A stretch of DNA of 42,481 nucleotides from a virus. The notes under the pieces were generated by a model. It ran no database searches. It was not told where the DNA came from and worked only from the letters and a program-made list of their open reading frames with translations. This document shows, one piece after another, positions 6,691 to 14,922 of this stretch. The stretch lies in the IMG/VR virus record IMGVR_UViG_3300010148_000028, positions 1-42,481 of that record; one strand, 5' to 3'. How positions within the stretch are numbered: the first letter of the stretch is position 1; each line of letters starts with the position of its first letter. A program made the position numbers and the translations under genes.

Positions 6691-7956
6691 CTACTCAAAG
6701 GTATAAAGATTCATTTTATTATAATTATGTCCCGTTTTACATTTTACTGGGTAAATCATTGTATCTTTTATATTATTTAATAAAGATATTTCATTAGGGT
6801 GAATGTCAAATAATAGCGCATCATAGGTATATAATACAAGCTTACTTTGATAATCTTTCAACATATTTTGTATCGACTCAATTATTAAAACATTCTGTTC
6901 AGTTTCCATAGATTGAATTAGATAATTAAATAATGTTTGAGGTTTAATATCTCTATCTTTGAGATTCTCTGCATGAACCTTTCTTTTGAATATAGGTGTT
7001 TCTACATAACCTTTACTAATATAAATATCCCAAAGTTCAAAAATATAGCTCTTTACTTTACTAAAAAATGGAATATTTTCAAACTCTTTAGGAACACCAC
7101 CATATAATATTTTGAACGATACTGCTTTAGATTCATTATACTCATCTTTAGTTATAAGATCTTTTCCAAAATAATATTTACCTAAATAAGTATGCATAGA
7201 AGTTTTAGGTAAATCATAGTTAATCATTTTTGCAATTAATCTTAAATGATATGCATCGAAATCAAACTCTACTAATTTACCTTTATCGAATCTACTAATA
7301 TATTTTTCTCTTGTACCATCTTCTTTATTTAACGCTGCATAGTTTATTCCATTAAATGAATTACTTGGTCTACCTGTAGTTGTCCATAAATTATATTTAG
7401 TAAATTCAACACCGTTATAAGTTGCAAGTCCATTATTTTCAATACTTCTAAAAGCAGGTATCACTTTTTTATTATATTCAGTAAAACCAGGTAAATTTTT
7501 ATTTTTAATTACTTGTAATGTTTTTTCTTTTATTTTATTACAATACTCTAAATGTTTATAGACTGGTATAACATCATTTATATTATCAAGCTTCCAATAC
7601 TTATTATAAAAAAACTTATGTGATTCAGTATATAACTCTTCTTTATTAATATTATATAAATTTGTAAGATAGTATAACGCATCAATATTTATAGAATTTT
7701 TTATACCTGTACTATAAGTATATTTAATATTATCATTATTAATAAAGCTTAAGCTATCGATATTGTAGATTTTATCAGAATGATTTACAAGAATACAGTA
7801 AGTCTTTTTCGAATTAATAATATAAATATACAAAAGTGATAATTTGTTAATTACTCTATGTTTACGAATATCACTGTATATAGGTATTACTATTGATTCA
7901 GAATTATTATACTCAACTTTTAGTTGAGATAGTATTTTATCATTATCTACAATCAT
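6691..7956 (-). CDS. Divergent family A DNA polymerase-like protein
   Basis: This 421-residue protein carries the palm and fingers motifs of Pol I-type polymerases. TTTGRPS (192-198) matches TGRLSS. Motif A is DFDAYHLR (232-239) and motif B is KAVSFKILYGG (277-287), keeping the Lys, Phe and Tyr at the positions of Pol I K758, F762 and Y766. NYLIQS (344-349) matches the N845/Q849 segment, and motif C is YTYDALLF (376-383). Changes stand out: the steric-gate Glu (Pol I E710) is His237, the motif B Arg754 position is not Arg, and the HDE triad is Tyr-Asp-Ala. Both catalytic Asp residues (232 and 379) remain. The N-terminal 190 residues hold no clear exonuclease motifs. It is much shorter than Pol I. 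The ribosome site is AAAGG, and a sigma70-like promoter is at 7980-8008. Confidence 0.85.
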   Translation of the reverse strand: MIVDNDKILSQLKVEYNNSESIVIPIYSDIRKHRVINKLSLLYIYIINSKKTYCILVNHSDKIYNIDSLSFINNDNIKYTYSTGIKNSINIDALYYLTNLYNINKEELYTESHKFFYNKYWKLDNINDVIPVYKHLEYCNKIKEKTLQVIKNKNLPGFTEYNKKVIPAFRSIENNGLATYNGVEFTKYNLWTTTGRPSNSFNGINYAALNKEDGTREKYISRFDKGKLVEFDFDAYHLRLIAKMINYDLPKTSMHTYLGKYYFGKDLITKDEYNESKAVSFKILYGGVPKEFENIPFFSKVKSYIFELWDIYISKGYVETPIFKRKVHAENLKDRDIKPQTLFNYLIQSMETEQNVLIIESIQNMLKDYQSKLVLYTYDALLFDIHPNEISLLNNIKDTMIYPVKCKTGHNYNKMNLYTFE

Positions 7957-7979
7957 TATAACCTTTTGAAACTTTACCT

Positions 7980-8008
7980 AATATAAGAAAAACTATTCAA
8001 ATAAACAA
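7980..8008 (-). promoter_or_regulatory. Sigma70-like promoter for the polymerase-like gene
   Basis: The sense strand reads TTGTTT, a 17-base spacer with TAGTTTTTCT, then TATATT followed by AGG. It is nearly identical over the spacer's second half to the promoter at 27523-27551. The -35 box abuts the stop of the upstream gene (8009), so it starts a new transcription unit. Confidence 0.65.
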
Positions 8009-8623
8009 CTAACTTCTAGAATAATCAGAATCACTCTCTAGACTCCTATTATCCGTATCATTAACTACCGGTGCTGTCAAAGGTGATTTATATAAATCAG
8101 GATCTTTACGCAATCTTCTTGTTGACTGCGGTTCATTTGAATCTGGACTTTTAGAAACTTGATAAGAAAACCATTCTGCAACATTTTTTCTTAATTCTAC
8201 AGGCGCTTGAGCAACTGCTATATCAATTACTTCACGCTTTCTCATTTCAACAGTTTTTCTATTTTTTTGTTGTTGTGGCCAGTAAAAATTTATTAAAAAA
8301 TAAATTCCTTTAGCTAATTCTTCTTCAAATTCTGCAGCTACATCAGGTGCAACTTCTCTAATCTCACCAGTATATCGTAATATAATTGAACGCTTTCTAC
8401 TTTCAACTAATAAATCACTTATAGGGATAGGTCCATTTATAGGAGGTGGTAATATATTTGTAGTTGCGAGACCTTTTCTATTTTCATACTCTTCTCTATG
8501 ACCTAAATCAGTATACTCATCGCCTTCAGTAAAGAATTGTAGACCAGTCATAGATTGTTCAGCAGAAGGATCTCCGTGTATCGATTCATGTTTATATTCT
8601 TTACTGTTATCTTTTTCAGCCAT
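8009..8623 (-). CDS. Virion-region protein of unknown function
   Basis: This 204-residue hydrophilic protein begins MAEKDNSKEYKHESIHGDPS. A Pro-rich stretch (ILPPPINGPIPISDLL, 77-92) precedes a helical domain (about residues 100-170) rich in Arg and Glu. It lies directly after the baseplate hub gene (10-base gap), has a good AAGGAG ribosome site, and is the last gene before a promoter. That places it in the baseplate operon, so a baseplate or tail-assembly role is plausible but unproven. Confidence 0.7.
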   Translation of the reverse strand: MAEKDNSKEYKHESIHGDPSAEQSMTGLQFFTEGDEYTDLGHREEYENRKGLATTNILPPPINGPIPISDLLVESRKRSIILRYTGEIREVAPDVAAEFEEELAKGIYFLINFYWPQQQKNRKTVEMRKREVIDIAVAQAPVELRKNVAEWFSYQVSKSPDSNEPQSTRRLRKDPDLYKSPLTAPVVNDTDNRSLESDSDYSRS

Positions 8624-8633
8624 TTTTATCTCC

Positions 8634-11600
8634 TTATACTAAATTAATATTTGGATTTTCTTTATTTTTAGTATGTATTTTTCTACCGTAAAATTTTGAC
8701 GCTGTTTTTGCACTTTCACTCATCGATGGCATTTTCACGCCATTAACAGTCTTACCAATCATTTCAAGGTGTCCTGGGTCCCAACCAATATGAGTAGGTG
8801 AATATTTTTTCTTAGTATTTACTTTTGAAGCATCTGGATCATAATCACCATTTTTCTTATATTTATTTCCTTTCCAAGAAAAATCTCCACCCCATCTAAA
8901 TCCTTCCATTTTACCATATCTTGCTGCTTCTGCCCAAAACTTAAATGCTTGATCTTTTACAAACTTTTTACCTTTTTCAGCTATAGTCTTTTTATTATTA
9001 CCATATGAATAACGCTTATCTATAATATCCATAGCTTGTGAATTAGGTTCACCTTTTTCGTTAATTGCACAGTGATTACCGAATGTAACTTGTGATTTTC
9101 CAGATGAAGCTTTTTTAGCTTGAGATTTAAGAGATCTAAAACAAGTTACAATTTGAGGTTGCCATCCATCAGCTTTTAGTTTAGCTTCAACTCTTAACCA
9201 AGCTGCTGCAACAGTAGGATGAAGAGCATCTAAACTTTTATTATCTTTAGGACCATTAGCACCGCCAGATTTGAAAGTAGTTTTCTTTTTATATTCAGTA
9301 GGTGGTTGCTCTACAATTTTTGCTTCAGGCTTATTACCTGAATCACTTATCGGTCTCATTAATGTACCTATACTTGTTGACCAATCTTCTGGCGTAATAC
9401 TATGATCTACGGAAGTAATTTGTAAAGCAACAGTATCTCGATACCTATCAGGTAATATACCACCTTCACTGGTAGTCTTTATATGAATCGCATTACCCAT
9501 ATATATACCTGATATTCCATGTAAAGTTAATGATACGTCAATAGGAATAGGTGGCCTGTATGAACCAACGGTTTGAGTATCACCATGAATATATTTTCTT
9601 ACATATTGTTCAGCTATTCTTACACCTTCTTCGATAGGTTCAGTTTCGTCAGTTCCATTTAATTCAATCCTTCTAGTATCACCTAATAGGTTTCTATATG
9701 AATTTAATAATTTTTCTTCAGCAGCTTGTCTATCTTCTGCAGATCCAGTTGTATTACCTAATATTTTAATAGATGAGATAGATTTTAATCTATCAGATAT
9801 ACCTGCACCATACATTTGAAACATCTGTATCGATGAACCTTTTTCATTACCTGAGCCCATAGTACCGTAATATGCCATTGTAGCTAATTCATTAGGTATT
9901 TTAGATTGTATCTTAACATCTCTTAAAACATTATTAGTACCAGCTGCAGCAAATTTATAAATTTTATATCCGTTAACTTCCTGCATTCCTGTCCACCCAC
10001 TTGAATAATCATCAACAAATTCAGTTGGTGTGTAATTTTCATCAATTATACTTATTTGACCTAAAGCTGAATTAGTAAGCATTTTGAAACTCCATGGCTT
10101 ACCACATGCTGTATTTACTGCATCAAGAATCGTTAAACAAAATTTTCTAACATTTTCAGATTTTTCAGCTGATTCTAATACTAAATCTGCATTTATCATA
10201 ATGTTTCTTAAAATGCCACTATTAGTTGGAACATTAGGTAATCCGTTAGGACCAATTCCTATAAATTTATTAAAGCAATCTTCTCCTTTTAGATATTTAG
10301 AAGCTCCTGATAGACCCGCATCTAATAAATGTTCACCTCCACTTGCACCACCTGAACCATCTGCAGTAATAATCATAGCATCTAAAGTTTCTTGACCTGG
10401 AATATAACAAACAGTTGGATCTAGTGATCTTAATCCTGAGTGATTAACGATATGTACAGGCTTCCAAACTTCTCTATTTCTTGATTGAGGTGTAAGTAAT
10501 CCATCATCATCAAACTCGACACCAACTAATTTAGCAACATCAGGATCTAAAGACGCTTTTTCATTATCAGTCATTCTTGCACAAGATCTAAATAAAGTAT
10601 CAAGAGTTGTGTTATTATCATTTTCTTCGTTTTGTCCAGGCTTAACTGCTTTAGGCATATATAATTCGTTTATAATATAATCTTCTATAAATCTCCACGT
10701 TACATATGTATTACCATAAACTACAGAACCTACAGGTAATAAGTTAGCTGTCTTACCCATTACATAATCATAACCTAATTCTTCGGTTACATTTTCTCTT
10801 ACTTTACTATCAAGACCACCAATTCTAGGTGCATGTACAGGTTGATTGTTTGCATAAATTACTTTATGAAATTTACCACTTCCACTTAACCTTACAGGTT
10901 TTTTACCTGATTTGAAATCATCGCTGTTAACCCAAGAAAGCATTCCTAAATTTTGAGCTGTATTTGTTATCTCAGCATCAACTTTCATATTTTCATTTAA
11001 TTCATTTTCTCTATCATCTGCTTTTTGATTATCAATACCTTTAGCTTTAGCAACTAGATCAGCTACTAACTGTTCATCTGATTTTGCATTATCACCTTCA
11101 AAAGATGCAACCTCTTTATAATTACCATTATCATCTTTAGTATATACTGTTATACCTGTCTGTTGTTCAACTGCATACGGTCCATATTGTCCCCAATCAA
11201 CCTTTTGACCGGTTTCATCAAAATATGTTTTACCATCATCTGTACTTTTCCATCCATATTTTTTAGCTGCTGCATCTTTAGACATATACCCTTTTATATC
11301 TTCTGAAGAAGGTTTAACAGTACGTTGACCTAAAGGTATATCTTCCTGTCCAGGATCTTCCATTTTAGGTATTAATTTTTTAACGCCCCATGGATTAAAC
11401 CAATTTCTATAATTTAAGTAAAGGTTGTTACCTGATGTTGTATGATCAACTATACCACTAAATGTTATTACCCAAATAGTATAATGTTTTCCTAAAGTAG
11501 AACCTTTCTTACTTGGTTTAGGATCTCTTTTTATAAAAAAATCACCATCACGAAGTTGGTCTCCCCATTTCAACTCCATGTTAGCCATACCATTATCATT

Positions 11601-13247
11601 TGAACCACCAGACCATAAAAAATCACTAACCTTACTATTTTGAAATCTATCTTCTAAATAATCTAAATCAGGTTTTCCACCATTAGGTCTAGTAATTTTT
11701 GACATATCTACTATACCTTTTCTTGCGTCTGTTACATTAATTCCAGCTTTCCTTATATCATCAGCATACATACAATATGCAACACATTTATTCCACCAAG
11801 TTCTATCACCTTTAATTAATGTTGTTTTTTGACGTTTTCCTCCTTTGAACTCTCCTATAAAATATTCTTCTTTAGAAGAACTACCTGTTGATTCTTCAAA
11901 TTGTAAATCACCGTTTTGATCTTTAGTAATTTTAACATTATAAGCACTGGTATTTAATTTTTTAGGATTTACTTTAACTGTTATACCAGATTCACCACCA
12001 CCATCTATTGCTACATCTTGTTCACCAGCTGGATCACCAAGTTCAATTTTACCTATATTATTCTTTGATTGTTTAGAAGCATTATCTTCAGCTGGTGCAG
12101 CTTCAACAGCTCTACTTTCTTTTTTAATTAAAGAAACTATAGTTCTTACATCTGAAACTTGGATTTTTTTGCCTTCAACCTCCATTTCACCACCACAATC
12201 AAAACTTACAGTAGGAATACCGGTCGCTAATGAGCCAGGTGATACAACATCAACTCTACAATCATATCCACCAGCACCATCATTAGTCCAATTAAATTTG
12301 GTTACTACACCTAAAAGTCCATCGTAAATACCTGCATCAGGTCCAGTTGGGTCAGTTATTACCGCGTTTGCTTGCTCTTCTAAATTATATAAAGGTCTTG
12401 CATCGCCTGGGAGTCCTTTAGTAATACCATATGACTTTCTTAATATTTCAGTATTTATAAGATTAGTATTACTTAAAGTACTACCATCTGTTATTAGTTC
12501 AACATTTATAGGATCAATATATTTTGTAGGATGAAACCATCCCCATTCTACAAGTACAGATATACCAGGAATCATATACATCATTTCTATAGCTTCTAGA
12601 TCATCAGTATTAAAAACTTTTATATCGAAAGAAGCTCTTCTAATAGTTCCTAAGTCACCTTTATTACTTACATTTAATGCTAAAATGCCGGGCACTGGAC
12701 TTGATTTCATTCCAAGTACATCTTGCCCTCTCCAACCTTGCGCTGTTGATCTATATAAAGAATGCCCGGAATTACCAATACCTGCAACATTACCAGCACT
12801 ATGACGGACACCAATATCTTCATTAAAATTATTTGCTTTCCAATCAGCTGCACTACCATAAGGTCTACCTGCTACCCATTGTCTACCGCCTGCGTCACCT
12901 GAAACGCTTGAATCAGTTCCAGCTTCTCCACTTTCAACCGTTTGATACCCACCACCGTGATTAATTCCTTTACCACCCCAGATTATCCAATCTCTCCAAT
13001 CAGGTACTTCAGGAACATTATATATTGATACATTAGGATTAGCTAAAAAAGTTGTTTGTGGTATCGCAAATGGACAAACTCTTATCCACGGTGTTCTCTC
13101 TTGAAAGTATCTAAAAGCAGCTGTTTGATCAAGATCAGTCATTGCTTGATTAGGACCTCTAAAAGTTAAAGCATTAGTATCAGCATCTAACCGTCTTACT
13201 ATTAACGGGTGCATAGCATCAAGAAATATTCCTCTGAACCCTGACAT
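8634..13247 (-). CDS. Baseplate hub / tail-associated cell wall hydrolase
   Basis: This 1537-residue protein is the largest in the window. The first 380 residues look like a hub domain; PGISVLVEWGWFHP (227-240) is its most telling segment. Around 480-620 a Cys488 in WWNKCVAYC, a GDFF motif and a His588 in GKHYTIWVI resemble a CHAP or NlpC/P60 hydrolase. The C-terminal part (about 1340-1500) is an M15-type peptidase: FGNHCAI (His1392) with SQAMDI (Asp1407), then WDPGHLEM (His1493, Glu1495), the usual zinc ligands and catalytic Glu. T4 has gp27 plus gp5 with lysozyme here; this protein seems to merge hub and wall-cutting functions. It follows the LysM/gp53-like gene by one base. The M15 call is strong, hub good, CHAP tentative. 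Confidence 0.85.
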   Translation of the reverse strand: MSGFRGIFLDAMHPLIVRRLDADTNALTFRGPNQAMTDLDQTAAFRYFQERTPWIRVCPFAIPQTTFLANPNVSIYNVPEVPDWRDWIIWGGKGINHGGGYQTVESGEAGTDSSVSGDAGGRQWVAGRPYGSAADWKANNFNEDIGVRHSAGNVAGIGNSGHSLYRSTAQGWRGQDVLGMKSSPVPGILALNVSNKGDLGTIRRASFDIKVFNTDDLEAIEMMYMIPGISVLVEWGWFHPTKYIDPINVELITDGSTLSNTNLINTEILRKSYGITKGLPGDARPLYNLEEQANAVITDPTGPDAGIYDGLLGVVTKFNWTNDGAGGYDCRVDVVSPGSLATGIPTVSFDCGGEMEVEGKKIQVSDVRTIVSLIKKESRAVEAAPAEDNASKQSKNNIGKIELGDPAGEQDVAIDGGGESGITVKVNPKKLNTSAYNVKITKDQNGDLQFEESTGSSSKEEYFIGEFKGGKRQKTTLIKGDRTWWNKCVAYCMYADDIRKAGINVTDARKGIVDMSKITRPNGGKPDLDYLEDRFQNSKVSDFLWSGGSNDNGMANMELKWGDQLRDGDFFIKRDPKPSKKGSTLGKHYTIWVITFSGIVDHTTSGNNLYLNYRNWFNPWGVKKLIPKMEDPGQEDIPLGQRTVKPSSEDIKGYMSKDAAAKKYGWKSTDDGKTYFDETGQKVDWGQYGPYAVEQQTGITVYTKDDNGNYKEVASFEGDNAKSDEQLVADLVAKAKGIDNQKADDRENELNENMKVDAEITNTAQNLGMLSWVNSDDFKSGKKPVRLSGSGKFHKVIYANNQPVHAPRIGGLDSKVRENVTEELGYDYVMGKTANLLPVGSVVYGNTYVTWRFIEDYIINELYMPKAVKPGQNEENDNNTTLDTLFRSCARMTDNEKASLDPDVAKLVGVEFDDDGLLTPQSRNREVWKPVHIVNHSGLRSLDPTVCYIPGQETLDAMIITADGSGGASGGEHLLDAGLSGASKYLKGEDCFNKFIGIGPNGLPNVPTNSGILRNIMINADLVLESAEKSENVRKFCLTILDAVNTACGKPWSFKMLTNSALGQISIIDENYTPTEFVDDYSSGWTGMQEVNGYKIYKFAAAGTNNVLRDVKIQSKIPNELATMAYYGTMGSGNEKGSSIQMFQMYGAGISDRLKSISSIKILGNTTGSAEDRQAAEEKLLNSYRNLLGDTRRIELNGTDETEPIEEGVRIAEQYVRKYIHGDTQTVGSYRPPIPIDVSLTLHGISGIYMGNAIHIKTTSEGGILPDRYRDTVALQITSVDHSITPEDWSTSIGTLMRPISDSGNKPEAKIVEQPPTEYKKKTTFKSGGANGPKDNKSLDALHPTVAAAWLRVEAKLKADGWQPQIVTCFRSLKSQAKKASSGKSQVTFGNHCAINEKGEPNSQAMDIIDKRYSYGNNKKTIAEKGKKFVKDQAFKFWAEAARYGKMEGFRWGGDFSWKGNKYKKNGDYDPDASKVNTKKKYSPTHIGWDPGHLEMIGKTVNGVKMPSMSESAKTASKFYGRKIHTKNKENPNINLV

Positions 13248-13248
13248 A

Positions 13249-13548
13249 TTAGTATCCCGAAGTATTATTCTTATTAGAAGTAGTTATTCCTTGAGGATCA
13301 GCTGGTAAGCGTAATATTTTACCATCATCAATATTAAGTGTTCCTTTACCTATACCATTTGCGTCAGCAATAATCCACCAAAAATCTCTATTGCCATAAT
13401 ATTTATGAGCAATAAGATCTAATCTATCTGTTGTAGTAACTTCAACATATCGATCATTAGGTGAGAAAGGTATTTTACCTAATACATACGTAGATTGTAT
13501 AGGCTTACTTCTTTCTTTTTTTAATAAACTGTTAGCTTTATATCTCAT
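13249..13548 (-). CDS. LysM-like baseplate protein (gp53-like)
   Basis: This 99-residue protein has a basic N-terminus and then a LysM-type core: YVEVTTTDRLDLIAHKYYG followed by NRDFWWIIADANGI and a leucine-rich end with DDGKILRLPAD. Phage baseplate proteins of the gp53 and P2 gpX type use this fold to join hub and wedge. The neighbours (tube-cap-like protein before, hub after) support a baseplate-centre role. T4 gp53 is about twice as long, so it may be nearer to the short LysM proteins at the tip of simpler contractile tails. Confidence 0.8.
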   Translation of the reverse strand: MRYKANSLLKKERSKPIQSTYVLGKIPFSPNDRYVEVTTTDRLDLIAHKYYGNRDFWWIIADANGIGKGTLNIDDGKILRLPADPQGITTSNKNNTSGY

Positions 13549-13565
13549 TTAATAACTCCTATATA

Positions 13566-14921
13566 TTACCCAAATACATTTAAGTTAGTTTCAGGATTTC
13601 CTGGTGTTTCAGTTGGCTTTTTTAATCCCGCTGATTCATTAACATTAAATAAACCACCGTTATTATCATCTGCTCCTGGTACTCTATTATGTAATACTTT
13701 TAGTCCTATAGATATTGTACAAACTCTAGGCATAACAAATCTTGTATAACCATTACCTTCTCCTTTTGCATCAAGCTTTCTTCTTTCTTTACGCGTTTTA
13801 GGAAACTTTTTTATTTTAGATTTTACTTTTTGTACTTCTTCTTCTGAAGCATTTGCTTTTTCTAGTGTTTGTACCTTCTTCTCTCTTCCTTTATTTATTT
13901 TACGTTGCACCGCTTCTCTTAACTGCGCTCCGATAGGTGGTGTTAAAGTAATCGAATCGTGATGTATTTCAGGATCCTCTATTTCCCACATCATTTCTTC
14001 ATTAGGTGTAATTGCCATTGAAGTCATAGCACAAAGTTCATCATCAAGATAGTTACCTATTGTTACTTTACATAATCTACCAGCAAATCTAAATCCACTA
14101 TCTCCATCTGATTGAGGTAATACAAACTCAGCTAGTTTATTTATTCTTTTCCACATTGGCCTTAAATCTTTACCTGCAACAGCAGCTACTGTTAAATCGA
14201 AAGCAATTTCTCGAGTAAATCCTCCATATGAAACAACACCTTGAGGTCTTCCTACATACATTGTTTCATTCCAAGTTGGTGTTACTGTATCTGATAATCC
14301 AGCTATCATACCTCTCATTGGAACCATTACTTCATCACCAGCAGCATCAAATCCTTTGAATAAAATAGGTATTAAATCAGGTACACCACCAGCAGTTGCA
14401 GTATCAAGTAAACGCGAATCATGTGATCTATCATCTCCATATAATAGTCCATAACGTTTTCTTACATCTTTAGATTGTAATCCTTTATCTTTGAAAATAG
14501 ATGTAATTCTTTCAAATGGCTTTTTTGGATCAAAGTTAACAGGTATATCAGCGTATGTATTTGTAAGTTCAGTTGGTAAAACACCTAGCTGTTGAGCAGT
14601 TCTTAAAGCATTCGTAGCAGTTTTAAGAGCTTTACCAGCTACTGTTGTGTTAATAACAGGAGCTACAAGATATTTACCTGCTGTAAATAATCTTGGTTCT
14701 ATAGATCTAAATGAACCTAAAAGATATAATCCACCTAATATAAGAGCACCTCTACCTTGTCTTCTTAAACCTGTATATCGTCCAGCAAAAGCTTGTTGCT
14801 GTACATTAGTTTGCGAAGGTAAGTAATTTCTTGGCTTACCACCATATCTATCTTTTTTGAGCTGATCATAATATCTTCTCATAGACTTTTTTTGATTTGA
14901 ACCTGGCTGTAGTATTCCCAT
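13566..14921 (-). CDS. Baseplate/tail-tube cap-like structural protein (gp48/gp54 position)
   Basis: This 451-residue protein has a basic N-terminus, one hydrophobic segment near residues 58-72 (GALILGGLYLLGSF) and a central part with the pattern TPTWNETMYVGRPQGVVSYGG ahead of REIAFDLTVAAV and LRPMWKRINKLAEFVLP. I associate that arrangement with tail-tube-joining structural proteins of T4-like phages. A basic coiled region (REAVQRKINKGREKKVQTLE) follows. It sits between the tape measure and the LysM protein, where a tube initiator would be expected. The structural role is likely; the exact T4 equivalent is uncertain. Confidence 0.65.
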   Translation of the reverse strand: MGILQPGSNQKKSMRRYYDQLKKDRYGGKPRNYLPSQTNVQQQAFAGRYTGLRRQGRGALILGGLYLLGSFRSIEPRLFTAGKYLVAPVINTTVAGKALKTATNALRTAQQLGVLPTELTNTYADIPVNFDPKKPFERITSIFKDKGLQSKDVRKRYGLLYGDDRSHDSRLLDTATAGGVPDLIPILFKGFDAAGDEVMVPMRGMIAGLSDTVTPTWNETMYVGRPQGVVSYGGFTREIAFDLTVAAVAGKDLRPMWKRINKLAEFVLPQSDGDSGFRFAGRLCKVTIGNYLDDELCAMTSMAITPNEEMMWEIEDPEIHHDSITLTPPIGAQLREAVQRKINKGREKKVQTLEKANASEEEVQKVKSKIKKFPKTRKERRKLDAKGEGNGYTRFVMPRVCTISIGLKVLHNRVPGADDNNGGLFNVNESAGLKKPTETPGNPETNLNVFG

Positions 14922-14922
14922 A

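Noticed and set aside
6670-6698. TTGAGT, 17 bases, TATATA before the 682-residue gene
   Set aside because: The transcript would start at about 6663, leaving no room for the AGGA ribosome site; the -10 box is also a different one from the TATATT set. Kept only as an ATATTTAT element.
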